Assembly (NCBI RefSeq): GCF_026410285.1
Contig: NZ_JAPMLP010000001.1
Span: forward strand, 62,001-126,000
Origin: Sulfitobacter sp. F26169L
Lineage (GTDB): Bacteria; Pseudomonadota; Alphaproteobacteria; Rhodobacterales; Rhodobacteraceae
Direction: 5' to 3'
DNA length: 64,000 bases
Part shown: piece by piece, positions 17,268 through 26,019 of the stretch
Position numbering within the stretch: position 1 is the stretch's first letter
Layout: every line of letters starts with the position of its first letter
Notes under the pieces: model-generated
What the model was told of the DNA's origin: nothing
Databases searched by the model: none
Seen by the model: the letters and a program-made list of their open reading frames with translations, nothing else
Made by a program: the position numbers and the translations under genes

Positions 17268-18044
17268 TTATTCGCGGCTGCCAAACAGTTGCAGCAAGAA
17301 CATGAACATGTTGATGAAGTTCAGGTACAAGCTCAGCGCGCCCATGATGGCCGCTTTGCCCAACCATTCGCTATCGCCATGTTGTGCATGTGCGACGTAC
17401 TCGGTTTTGATGCGCTGTGTGTCGTAGGCTGTAAGGCCGGCAAAGATCAACACACCGATTGCAGAGATCGCGAACGTCAACGCAGGGTTCGGGAAGAAGA
17501 TGCTGACGATCGATGCAACAATCAGGCCGATTACACCCATAATCAGGAAGCTACCCCAAGCAGAGATGTCCTTTTTCGTGGTGTATCCCCAGAGCGATAG
17601 GCCCGCAAAAGCGATGGAAGTCACCAGAAATACCTGAATGATGGACACGCCGGTATATACAAGGAAGATCGAGCTAAGTGACAGGCCCATAACCAGAGCG
17701 AATGCATAGAACATCAGCTGTGCGGCTGATGCCGAAATGCGGTTGATTGCAGCGCCGAAGCCGAACACGAAAGCCAGCGGCGCAAACATTATAACCCATT
17801 TCAGCGGGGAGGCATAAATCGCTTGGCCAAGACCAGTAAGATACTGACCCTCACGCAGCGCGATCGTAGCACCGGCGGGATCGGATGTAACTGCCAGACC
17901 GGAAATGGCCCATGCGGCGGCGAAAGTTATCAACATGCCTACGGACATTGTTCCGTAGACCTTGCTCATGTGCGCGCGCAGGCCTTCATCAATCGCGGCT
18001 GTGCGGCTTCCGGCACGGGTCCGGATTGTATTCACGTCTGCCAT
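17268..18044 (-). CDS. Bax inhibitor-1/YccA-family membrane protein
   Basis: The 258-residue protein has seven predicted membrane helices after a soluble N-terminus of about 30 residues. It resembles bacterial BI-1 proteins, which act as pH-sensitive calcium leak channels or modulators of FtsH. The C-terminal region shows family features: GLTAYDTQRIK (about 205-215), then ALSLYLNFINMFMFLLQLFG. AGGAG lies 6 nt before the ATG, a promoter is visible upstream and a terminator follows, so it is a complete single-gene unit. Confidence 0.94.
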   Translation of the reverse strand: MADVNTIRTRAGSRTAAIDEGLRAHMSKVYGTMSVGMLITFAAAWAISGLAVTSDPAGATIALREGQYLTGLGQAIYASPLKWVIMFAPLAFVFGFGAAINRISASAAQLMFYAFALVMGLSLSSIFLVYTGVSIIQVFLVTSIAFAGLSLWGYTTKKDISAWGSFLIMGVIGLIVASIVSIFFPNPALTFAISAIGVLIFAGLTAYDTQRIKTEYVAHAQHGDSEWLGKAAIMGALSLYLNFINMFMFLLQLFGSRE

Positions 18045-18451
18045 GTAAAACTCCTAAAGATCGTCCGCGCAAAGATTTCGCGCGTATACAAGCGTAATAT
18101 CATGCGGATGGGCCTTCTTTTCAAGGTGAATCGGTTAGGTTTTTATAAGTGGTTAATTCCACCATGATCTCGGAGCGTCCCAGAACGGTTTTGCCGCTTC
18201 AGCACTCGCTTCTGAACAGCGTAACAAGCCATCGCGCAACTGTGCATCATGAAACGCGGCAAAGGCACCACGTCTGCGTCAAACCGCAAGCAAGGGTAGG
18301 AAGGATATCCGCACCGGTAGTGCGCGGCTGGTTGGACGGGAAGGAGTAGTGCGCCTGGTCGCCTCCCGTATTTGTGATCTATTTGCATTAATCATTTTCA
18401 ATAGTTGATGGGGTGCAAAACCTCATTATTCATAAAATCTAACGGGGTGAG
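18045..18451. other. Gap between the BI-1 gene and the LysR remnant
   Basis: About 400 bp with no supported gene. The left end holds the minus-strand BI-1 promoter. The rest has only short, unsupported frames, and the last 80 bases before the LysR remnant are AT-rich. Confidence 0.6.
18096..18124 (-). promoter_or_regulatory. Likely promoter of the BI-1 gene
   Basis: On the minus strand TTGAAA (18124-18119) is followed after 17 bp by GATATT (18101-18096), about 50 nt before the ATG. Confidence 0.5.
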
Positions 18452-19054
18452 GTGACACCTCGCGGCTTTATCGCGATTGCCGATGCTGGCGAGGTCTCGC
18501 AGGCTGCGGGTTTTTGAATTTGACGCAATCCGCAGTGTTGATGCACTGGAAACAGCTTAACGCCTATGAACCCGCGATTCGCGTTGTGCTAAAAACATCG
18601 CACACCAGAGCGCTGGAAGACATATTTGCCAAAGGCGAATGCGACGTGATCCTAACCATCGAAACCCCGATGCTGGCGGGCGGTACCACCCTTGCAGAGC
18701 GCCCTTTGCATTGGACAGGGGCACAGGGCGGTGCGGCTGATCAGCATTGTCTATGAACGCTTTTGCACTGTCCGTCCTATTTTTGTGGACGCACTGAACG
18801 CAGCGCGAATCCAGTGGCAGAGGCTTCTTGAGATAGGCAATAGCAGCCCAATTCACGCCACTGTCAATGGAGATCTGGCTGTCCATGCCGCCATTAAGGG
18901 CACGGAACCACCGCAACTGGTACGTATCAAACTCGGCGGCGCGCTGCCCGATCTGCCGGTGCAGATGGTCAACCTGTATCAAGCCGACGAAAAACTTGCG
19001 GCGTCAGTGTCAAAGCTTGTGTCGTTGCTGCAAACGCAGATTGTTGCGAAGTAA
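18452..19054 (+). pseudogene. Decayed LysR-family regulator
   Basis: The remnants line up with a LysR-type regulator in three pieces. (1) GFIAIADAGEVSQAAGF at 18464-18514 is the start of a LysR winged helix. (2) After a one-base slip in a T-run near 18511-18515 the frame continues as LNLTQSAV, then jumps directly to YEPAIRVVLKT of the effector domain. The linker and early effector domain, over 100 residues, are deleted. (3) A second frame change near 18690-18720 leads into a normal-looking LysR C-terminal half that stops at 19054 (HAAIKGTEPPQLVRI, GGALPDLPVQMVNLYQADE). Two frameshifts plus an internal deletion make it non-functional. The regulated target is unknown. Confidence 0.85.
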
Positions 19055-19130
19055 CGGGGCAGCGCGTGAATTCATGGTTGTGGGAAGACTGGGTCTTGCA
19101 AGGTCTGCGTGCGAGTGAAACGATGAACGC

Positions 19131-19940
19131 ATGAGATATGACACCCGCTTGATCAACGACCTTACCCATGTGGCCCACCTGATGGCGGATGCCGCTGGGG
19201 CAGCTATCCTGCCCCATTTCCGCAATGCTGATCTGGAGGCAGATAACAAGCTGTTGGGGGGGTACGATCCTGTAACCGTTGCAGACCGCGCCGCAGAGGC
19301 CGCTATGCGCGCGGTTCTCGATCAGCTTCGCCCCCAGGACGCGGTGCTGGGGGAAGAGTTGGGCACCAAAGACGGCACGAGCGGTTTGACATGGGTTCTT
19401 GACCCGATTGACGGCACAAGAGGGTTTGTGTCGGGCACGCCGACATGGGGTGTGCTGATCGCTGTGGGCGGCGCGGATGGCCCTTTTCTGGGGGTGATCG
19501 ACCAGCCCTATACGGGCGAGCGGTTTATCGGCACGCCGCAAGGGGCGGAATTGATCCGGGGCCAGGACCGGCGCGCAATCCGCACCCGTAATGCGCGCGC
19601 CTTGTCCCAGGCGATTGTGTTTACCACCTTCCCCGAAGTCGGCACTGTTCAGGAAGAGAAAGCTTTTCATGCGGTTGCTAGCCGCGCGCAACTGGTGCGC
19701 TACGGAATGGATTGCTATGCCTATGCGCTGGTTGCATCGGGGCAGATCGATCTGGTGATCGAGGCAGGGCTACAGGCCTATGACATTCAGGGGCCACTTG
19801 CGCTTATTCAAGCCGCTGGCGGTGTGGTAACCGATTGGCAGGGCGGTCCGGCTCATAATGGCGGGCGGGTGATTGCGGCAGCAAATGCGCAAATCCATGC
19901 TGAAGCAGTGGAGATTTTGCGCAGACACATCACACCATGA
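19131..19940 (+). CDS. hisN: Inositol-monophosphatase-family phosphatase, HisN-like histidinol-phosphatase
   Basis: The 269-residue Mg2+-dependent phosphatase shows the family motifs in order: GEELG (metal ligand, about residue 77), DPIDGTRGFVSGTPTWG (about 93-109), and the C-terminal YDIQGPLALIQAAGG. The GFVSGTPTWG form is typical of alphaproteobacterial HisN, which removes phosphate from L-histidinol phosphate in histidine synthesis. Other members act on inositol-1-phosphate or PAP, so the substrate is inferred. It overlaps the downstream deaminase by 4 nt (ATGA). Confidence 0.88.
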   Translation: MRYDTRLINDLTHVAHLMADAAGAAILPHFRNADLEADNKLLGGYDPVTVADRAAEAAMRAVLDQLRPQDAVLGEELGTKDGTSGLTWVLDPIDGTRGFVSGTPTWGVLIAVGGADGPFLGVIDQPYTGERFIGTPQGAELIRGQDRRAIRTRNARALSQAIVFTTFPEVGTVQEEKAFHAVASRAQLVRYGMDCYAYALVASGQIDLVIEAGLQAYDIQGPLALIQAAGGVVTDWQGGPAHNGGRVIAAANAQIHAEAVEILRRHITP

Positions 19941-21283
19941 CCGTGACGCTGATCAAACGGGCAACGACCATTGTCACCATGGATGACGCGCGACGGGAGT
20001 TGCAAAACCACGATATTCTGATCCGCGGCGGCACGATTGCGGCGATTGGTCCTGATCTGGTTGCGCCGGAGGGGGCGCAGATTGTGCAGGCGCATGGGTG
20101 TCTGGTGACGCCCGGTTTGGTGAATACCCATCACCACCTGTATCAAAGTCTGACGCGTGCGGTTCCCGGCGGGCAGGATGCCCTGCTGTTTGGCTGGCTG
20201 CGCACGCTTTACCCGATCTGGCAGCGGTTTACGCCGGATCACATGTTCACTTCCGCGCAGGTAGGTCTGGCCGAACTTGCCCTGTCGGGCTGTACCCTCA
20301 GCTCCGATCATTTGTACCTCTATCCAAACGGCGCGCGGCTGGAGGATACGATCCATGCTGCCGCCGAAATCGGGCTGCGGTTTCACCCCACACGCGGCGC
20401 GATGAGCATTGGCGAAAGTAACGGCGGCCTGCCACCCGATGCGTTGGTAGAGGACGAGGCGGCGATTCTGGCCGATTGCATCCGCGTGATCGATGCGTTC
20501 CACGACCCTGCGGAAGGATCGATGTGCCGTGTTGGCATTGCGCCATGTTCACCGTTTTCGGTCAGCACCGATCTGATGCGCGAAGCAGCTGTTCTGGCGC
20601 GTGACAAAGGGGTGATGCTGCACACCCATCTGGCTGAAAACGAAGAAGATATCGCCTATTCGCTGGAAACCTTCGGGTGCCGACCCGGTGAATATGCGGA
20701 AAGCCTCGGCTGGGTCGGGCCGGATGTCTGGCACGCCCATTGCGTAAAGCTTGATCCGTCCGAAATCGCCTTGTTTGCGCGCACGGGAACGGGCGTTGCA
20801 CATTGCCCTTGCTCCAACTGCCGCTTGGGCAGTGGCATTGCACCGCTGCGGGCGATGCGCGATGCGGGTGTGCCCGTGGGGCTGGGTGTGGACGGATCGG
20901 CAAGCAATGATGCGGGCAATCTGGTGGCAGAGGCGCGGCAGGCGATGTTGCTGCAACGTGTGGCCCAAGGTGCCGATGCCATGAGCGCGCGTGAGGCGCT
21001 GGAGATCGCCACCCGCGGCGGCGCCGATATTCTGGGCAGACCGGACTGCGGCCGTCTGGCCGTGGGCAAACGCGCGGATATCGCGATCTGGGATATGTCG
21101 GGAGTTCATGCGGCAGGATCATGGGACCCTGCCGCGCTATTGCTGGCGGGGCCGACTACGGTGCGGGATTTGTTTGTAGAGGGCCGGAAAGTCGTAAGCG
21201 ATGGTGAAGTCATAACACTGGATATGCCAACCCTGCTGGCGCGCCAGAACGAACTGGCCGTTAAATTGAAAGACAGGACATGA
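19937..21283 (+). CDS. 8-oxoguanine deaminase (amidohydrolase family)
   Basis: The 448-residue amidohydrolase of the TrzN/AtzA-like branch shows metal ligands in TPGLVNTHHHLYQSL (HxH, about residue 62), HTHLAENEED (about 228), WHAHCVKL (about 260) and the Asp in GVDGSASNDAGN (about 320). The last motif and the PCSNCRLGSG segment are like those of characterised 8-oxoguanine deaminases, which turn 8-oxoguanine into urate. Cytosine or isoguanine deamination is an alternative. It overlaps hisN by 4 nt and the CAP lipoprotein by 4 nt, and a guanine deaminase lies just beyond, supporting a purine salvage or catabolism role. Confidence 0.87.
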   Translation: MTVTLIKRATTIVTMDDARRELQNHDILIRGGTIAAIGPDLVAPEGAQIVQAHGCLVTPGLVNTHHHLYQSLTRAVPGGQDALLFGWLRTLYPIWQRFTPDHMFTSAQVGLAELALSGCTLSSDHLYLYPNGARLEDTIHAAAEIGLRFHPTRGAMSIGESNGGLPPDALVEDEAAILADCIRVIDAFHDPAEGSMCRVGIAPCSPFSVSTDLMREAAVLARDKGVMLHTHLAENEEDIAYSLETFGCRPGEYAESLGWVGPDVWHAHCVKLDPSEIALFARTGTGVAHCPCSNCRLGSGIAPLRAMRDAGVPVGLGVDGSASNDAGNLVAEARQAMLLQRVAQGADAMSAREALEIATRGGADILGRPDCGRLAVGKRADIAIWDMSGVHAAGSWDPAALLLAGPTTVRDLFVEGRKVVSDGEVITLDMPTLLARQNELAVKLKDRT

Positions 21284-21756
21284 AGAAAATTGCAGCAATG
21301 GCAGGGTTCTGTATGGTATTGGCCGCTTGTGGCGGCGGCAACGGGGGCGAGGTGGCAGCGCAACCCCAATCCGGCAGTCCGGCAATATCGGGTAGTACCG
21401 CGCACCAACAGATCAATGCGATCCGTGCAAAAGCAGACATGCCGCCGCTGGCCCGCAACGCACAGCTTGACGCGGCCGCCTTTGCCCATGCCAAGGATAT
21501 GGCAGCCAACAATTTTATGGGCCACAAGGGCAGCGATGGTTCCACCGTGGGGCAGCGGGTCAGGCGGGCAGGGTATGGCTGGTGCAGTCTGGGTGAGAAC
21601 GTCAGTCAGGGCTATGCTTCCGAAAGCAGCGCAATCGATGGCTGGCGTCGATCACCCGGTCACTATCGCAATCTGGTCAAGCGCAAGGTGAACGAATTCG
21701 GCATGGCCCATGTGAACGGCTATAGGGTACTGGTTGTGGGGGCGCGGCGCTGCTAG
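21280..21756 (+). CDS. CAP-domain (SCP/PR1-like) lipoprotein
   Basis: The 158-residue exported protein has a signal with lipobox LAAC (Cys about residue 17), a short Gly-rich spacer and a CAP domain. Visible motifs are HAKDMAANNFMGHKGSDGS (about 69-87), GENVSQGY and FGMAHVNGYRVLVVGA. CAP proteins have varied extracellular roles; none can be assigned. It starts inside the end of the deaminase gene (ATGA overlap). It shares a CTAG stop overlap with the convergent guanine deaminase. Confidence 0.9.
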   Translation: MKKIAAMAGFCMVLAACGGGNGGEVAAQPQSGSPAISGSTAHQQINAIRAKADMPPLARNAQLDAAAFAHAKDMAANNFMGHKGSDGSTVGQRVRRAGYGWCSLGENVSQGYASESSAIDGWRRSPGHYRNLVKRKVNEFGMAHVNGYRVLVVGARRC

Positions 21757-23045
21757 GTAACGCAGGCACCGGCGATCCATGTTGCCCTGATCGCGCGGTC
21801 ATCGCCCATCATCAAGGTGGCGAACACGTCCTCCCAGACGGTGCCGGTGCGGTTTTCGCGCTGGGCAATAGCGGCGGTGGATTTCAGGTCAATCACAGCA
21901 ATATCGGCAAAGTTCCCCGCGCGCAGGCTGCCGATCTCGTGGTCCAGATGCAGGCTGCGCGCTGATCCCGCCGTCGCCAGCCACAAGAGTTGGGCCGCGT
22001 GCAAAGCGTGGCCATGATGCTGCGCGGCCTCGTAGGCGGCGGCCATGGTGCGCAGCATCGAAAATGATGATCCACCGCCGGTGTCTGTTGCCAATCCCAA
22101 CGGGATGCCGCGCTGGGCCAGTTCTGGCAGATCCAGCGCCCCGGACCCGATAAAGGCATTCGATGTCGGGCAATGGATCACACGGCCCTGAACCTCGGCC
22201 AGCCTGTCTATCTCACGCGGGGTCAGGTGAACGCAGTGGCCGTAAAGACCGCGCGCGCCCAACAGTCCGTGCGTCTCGTAGGTGTCCAGATAGTCGCGCG
22301 CTTGCGGAAACAGGCTGCGCACCCATTCTATTTCATCGGGCTGCTCGCTCAGGTGGGTCTGCATCAGGCAGGTGGGGTTTTCGGCCCACAGCGCACCCAT
22401 TGCCGACAGTTGCTCTGGCGTTGAGGTTGGCGAAAACCGCGGCGTGATTGCATATTGCGCGCGGCCCTTGCCGTGCCAGCGAGCAATCAACGCCTTGCTG
22501 TCGTCATAAGCCGATTGCGCAGTGTCGCGCAGATCATCTGGGGCATTGCGGTCCATGCAGGTTTTGCCTGTTACCACGCACTGCCCGCGCCTTTGTACCG
22601 CCTCGAACAGCGCATCGGCGCTGTGCGGGTGGATCGTGCCGAAAGACGCCATCGTTGTGGTGCCGTTGGCCGCCGTCAGGTCAAGATACCGTTCGGCAAT
22701 GGACTGCGAATAGGCAGGATCGTCAAACCGCGCCTCTTCGGGGAAAGTATAGGTGTTGAGCCAGTCTATCAGGCGTTTGCCCCAACTGGCGATCATCGCT
22801 GTCTGTGGATAATGGGCGTGGGCATCCACAAATCCCGGACAGATCAGATCATCCCCGTAAGAGATGATATCGGCCTGCGGATGCGCCGATTTCAGCGATG
22901 CAGCATCGCCCACCGCCACAATGCGCGCATCGTGCAACAGCACCGCCCCGGCAGAATTGATCTGCACGCAGTCTTCCCAAGGCTCGGCAAAGGGGTCGCC
23001 TTGAAACGTCAGGGTCTGGCCGGTCAAAAGTGTGTGTGTATTCAT
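21753..23045 (-). CDS. guaD: Guanine deaminase
   Basis: This zinc amidohydrolase converts guanine to xanthine and ammonia. Motifs in the 430-residue form are FVDAHAHYPQT (HxH), QTHLSEQPDEI, LYGHCVHL, and the catalytic Asp in LATDTGGGSSFSML. KTCMDRNAPDDLRD is characteristic of guanine deaminase. I chose the ATG at 23045 (MNTHTLLTGQ), which fits the family start; the open frame runs 23 codons further without support. It is convergent with the CAP gene and divergent from mgtE. Confidence 0.94.
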   Translation of the reverse strand: MNTHTLLTGQTLTFQGDPFAEPWEDCVQINSAGAVLLHDARIVAVGDAASLKSAHPQADIISYGDDLICPGFVDAHAHYPQTAMIASWGKRLIDWLNTYTFPEEARFDDPAYSQSIAERYLDLTAANGTTTMASFGTIHPHSADALFEAVQRRGQCVVTGKTCMDRNAPDDLRDTAQSAYDDSKALIARWHGKGRAQYAITPRFSPTSTPEQLSAMGALWAENPTCLMQTHLSEQPDEIEWVRSLFPQARDYLDTYETHGLLGARGLYGHCVHLTPREIDRLAEVQGRVIHCPTSNAFIGSGALDLPELAQRGIPLGLATDTGGGSSFSMLRTMAAAYEAAQHHGHALHAAQLLWLATAGSARSLHLDHEIGSLRAGNFADIAVIDLKSTAAIAQRENRTGTVWEDVFATLMMGDDRAIRATWIAGACVT

Positions 23046-23155
23046 AAATTCGGACTTTACCTTTTTTGCCGGTGCAAGCAATGAGAGCTTGCGCAGTACC
23101 GTTGTGCTCTGCACGGTGCCTGTCTATGTTGCGGAACGTTTTTAGGGGGTAAATC

Positions 23156-24556
23156 ATGTCGGATCAGATTACAGAAACGGATCAGACCCCCGAGAATAAC
23201 GAGCCTGAGGCATATGTTCTGGGCAAACGTGATGTTTCGGCGATCCTTTATGCGGTGGAAACCGAAGACCGCGAAAAGCTGACCGAGCTGATGGAGCCGC
23301 TGCACGCGGCTGACATTGCCGACCTTCTGGAGCAGATCAGTTCGTTTGACCGCGCGCGTCTGATCCGGCTGTATGATCTGGAATTTGACGGGGAAATCCT
23401 GTCGGAACTGGATGAAGCGATCCGCGACGAAGTGGTATCGCTGCTGACGCCGCAGGTGTTGGTAGAAGCAATGCGCGAACTCGACAGCGATGATGTTGTC
23501 GACATTCTGGAAGACCTCGAGGACGCCCAGCAGGAAACCATTCTGCAAGCGCTGGAGGTCAACGACCGTGTCGCGGTCGAACAGGCGATGGGCTATCCCG
23601 AATACTCTGCCGGTCGCCTCATGCAGCGCGAGGTTGTCATGGCGCCCGAGCATTGGACTGTGGGCGCTGCCATCGACCATCTGCGCGCTACGCCAGAGGC
23701 GGAATTGCCCGACCAGTTCTATCATATCATCGTGGTTGATCCGCGCCTGCATCCGGTGGGCAATGTGACACTGGGCAAGCTCATGCGCTCGAAGCGCGAA
23801 ACGCCCCTTTCCGCACTGTACGAGGATACATTCCAGATCATTCCCGCCCTGCGGGACGAAGGCGATGTGGCCTATGCGTTTAACCAGTATCACCTGATTT
23901 CCGCGCCTGTCGTCGATGAAGACGGGCGCCTGATCGGTGTGATTACCATTGATGATGCGATGGGCGTTCTGGACGAAGAACACGAGGAAGACATCCTGCG
24001 CCTCGCCGGTGTCGGCGAAAGCTCTCTTTCGGATCGCGTGATCGAAACGACCAAGCAGCGCCTTCCATGGCTGGCCGTCAACCTTGTTACGGCGATCCTT
24101 GCCTCTTTGGTGATTTCGCAGTTCGAGGTGGCGCTTGCCCAGATTGTCGCGCTGGCGGTGCTGATGCCGATTGTTGCCTCAATGGGCGGAAATGCAGGCA
24201 CACAAAGCCTGACAGTTGCTGTGCGCGCGTTGGCCACAAAAGACCTGACCGGATCAAACGTGTGGCGGGTGATCCGGCGTGAATGTCTGGTCGGGTTGAT
24301 CAATGGTGCGATTTTTGCGGTGGTGATGGGTATTGTCGGCCTGCTGTGGTTCGGCTCTCCGGCGCTGGGCGGTGTGATTGCGGTTGCGATGGTGATCAAC
24401 ATGGTTGTGGCCGGTCTGGCGGGAACGGGTATTCCCATTGTGCTGGAATGGGCTGGCGTTGACCCCGCGCTTGCTTCCGGTGCGTTTGTGACCACCGTTA
24501 CCGATGTTGTCGGCTTCTTTGCCTTCCTCGGCCTTGCCGCTGCCGTCCTGCTATGA
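23156..24556 (+). CDS. mgtE: Magnesium transporter MgtE
   Basis: The 466-residue channel-type Mg2+ transporter has the full MgtE plan: an N-terminal superhelical MgtE_N domain (about 25-145), two CBS domains (about 150-275; QREVVMAPEHWTVGAA and NQYHLISAPVVDEDGR), a connecting helix, and five membrane helices. The selectivity region SMGGNAGTQSLTVAVRALA is at about residue 342. GGGGG lies 6 nt before the ATG. It overlaps the next gene by 4 nt. Gating is normally by cytosolic Mg2+ binding to the N and CBS domains. Confidence 0.96.
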   Translation: MSDQITETDQTPENNEPEAYVLGKRDVSAILYAVETEDREKLTELMEPLHAADIADLLEQISSFDRARLIRLYDLEFDGEILSELDEAIRDEVVSLLTPQVLVEAMRELDSDDVVDILEDLEDAQQETILQALEVNDRVAVEQAMGYPEYSAGRLMQREVVMAPEHWTVGAAIDHLRATPEAELPDQFYHIIVVDPRLHPVGNVTLGKLMRSKRETPLSALYEDTFQIIPALRDEGDVAYAFNQYHLISAPVVDEDGRLIGVITIDDAMGVLDEEHEEDILRLAGVGESSLSDRVIETTKQRLPWLAVNLVTAILASLVISQFEVALAQIVALAVLMPIVASMGGNAGTQSLTVAVRALATKDLTGSNVWRVIRRECLVGLINGAIFAVVMGIVGLLWFGSPALGGVIAVAMVINMVVAGLAGTGIPIVLEWAGVDPALASGAFVTTVTDVVGFFAFLGLAAAVLL

Positions 24557-25110
24557 GCCTTGCGGACGACAAGGCAGCCGCGCGCGAAGCCGCGTTTGCA
24601 CGGCGCAAGCCATTGTTCGAGACGGCAAGCGCCGCACAGGCCGGTTATCTAAGCGAGGTTCTGGCAGGGTATCACGGTGTCCCTGTGTCCGGTTTCATGC
24701 CAATCCGAACCGAGATTGATCCGCGCTCTGCAATGGCAGAGGCATCTGCACATGGTCCGGTTGGTGTGCCCGTGGTCATGGCCAAAGCGACGCCCTTGAA
24801 ATTTGCGCTGTGGACACCGGAAAGCGAGATGGTGAAAGGCGCGTTCGGCGCGCTTGTCCCCTCCGATCCCGCTTTCTTCGAGCCGGAAATCCTGATCATT
24901 CCGCTGCTGGCATTTGACCGCAAGGGTGGACGGCTTGGATATGGCGGCGGCTTTTATGATCGCACGCTGGAAAAGCTGCGCGCGCGCCGCGCGACACTTG
25001 CCATCGGATTTGCCTTTGCAGGGCAGGAAGTGGCCGATGTACCGCTGGAGGCGACAGACCAGCCGCTTGACCTGATCGTAACCGAAGCCGGTGTGATCGA
25101 ATTGGGGTAA
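24553..25110 (+). CDS. 5-formyltetrahydrofolate cyclo-ligase
   Basis: The enzyme converts 5-formyl-THF to 5,10-methenyl-THF using ATP, rescuing folate from a storage form. The 185-residue protein shows the family's ATP/folate site GRLGYGGGFYDRTLEKL (about residues 132-148) and the IIPLLAFDRKGGRLG lead-in. It is coupled to mgtE by an ATGA overlap. The neighbouring YmdB-like gene is a common partner in alphaproteobacteria. Confidence 0.93.
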   Translation: MSLADDKAAAREAAFARRKPLFETASAAQAGYLSEVLAGYHGVPVSGFMPIRTEIDPRSAMAEASAHGPVGVPVVMAKATPLKFALWTPESEMVKGAFGALVPSDPAFFEPEILIIPLLAFDRKGGRLGYGGGFYDRTLEKLRARRATLAIGFAFAGQEVADVPLEATDQPLDLIVTEAGVIELG

Positions 25111-25206
25111 CCGTGCCCGAACAACCAACTGATCCCTTACCAGGATCTGCGCTGTATCTCCGGTTCAGGCTTGCACAGGGCGTAGCACAGGCGTAGCGAT
25201 AGCATT

Positions 25207-26019
25207 ATGAAAATACTCTTTCTTGGTGATGTGATGGGCAGCGCCGGACGCCGTGCCATCAGTGAAAATCTCGACCGCTTGCGGCGCGAATGGAAACTCG
25301 ATTTCATCGTGGTAAACGGTGAAAATGCCACCTCTGGTATGGGGCTTTCGGGCGCGCACGCAAAAATTTTGCTGGATGCCGGCGCAGATTGCCTGACGCT
25401 GGGCGATCACGCGTTTGATCAAAAGGACATGCTTGCTTTCATCGAGCAGGAGCCGCGGATCATCCGGCCGCTCAACTTTTCCAAAAACGCCCCCGGTAAG
25501 GGCGCGCGCCTGTTCAAAACGCGTACGGGCAAGCAGGTACTTGTGACACAGGCGCTGGGGCAGGTGTTTATGAAACGCCCCTACGATGACCCGTTTTCGG
25601 CGCTTGATGCCGTGTTCAAAACCCACCCTCTGGGCGGCATGGCCAATGCGATCATCGTTGATATCCACTGCGAAGCCACATCCGAGAAGATGGCCACAGG
25701 GCATTGGTGTGACGGGCGTGCGTCCCTTGTTGTGGGCACCCATACCCACGTGCCCACATCCGACGCGATGATCCTTCCGGGCGGAACGGCCTATCTGTCT
25801 GATGCGGGCATGTGCGGGGATTACAACTCTATAATCGGGATGGATAAGGCAGAGCCGCTGCGCCGCTTTATCACCGGAATGCCAAAAGAACGGTTCACCC
25901 CCGCAGGCGGTGAGGCGACCCTGTCGGGTGTCTATATCGAAACCGATGACAAGACAGGACGCGCCACGCGTATCGTTCCAGTGCGCGAGGGCGGAAAGCT
26001 TCAGCAGAGCGTGCCGTGA
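25207..26019 (+). CDS. TIGR00282/YmdB-family metallophosphoesterase
   Basis: The 270-residue protein matches the YmdB family, whose studied members hydrolyse 2',3'-cyclic nucleotides. Metal-binding motifs are FLGDVMGSAGRRA (residue 4 onward), VNGENATSGMGLS, LGDHAFDQ, VDIHCEATSEK and VVGTHTHVPTSDA. The end ADAGMCGDYNS-like segment (LSDAGMCGDYNSIIGMD) is diagnostic. It is in the same direction as the folate cyclo-ligase, 96 nt downstream. It overlaps the DMT transporter start by 4 nt. Confidence 0.92.
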   Translation: MKILFLGDVMGSAGRRAISENLDRLRREWKLDFIVVNGENATSGMGLSGAHAKILLDAGADCLTLGDHAFDQKDMLAFIEQEPRIIRPLNFSKNAPGKGARLFKTRTGKQVLVTQALGQVFMKRPYDDPFSALDAVFKTHPLGGMANAIIVDIHCEATSEKMATGHWCDGRASLVVGTHTHVPTSDAMILPGGTAYLSDAGMCGDYNSIIGMDKAEPLRRFITGMPKERFTPAGGEATLSGVYIETDDKTGRATRIVPVREGGKLQQSVP

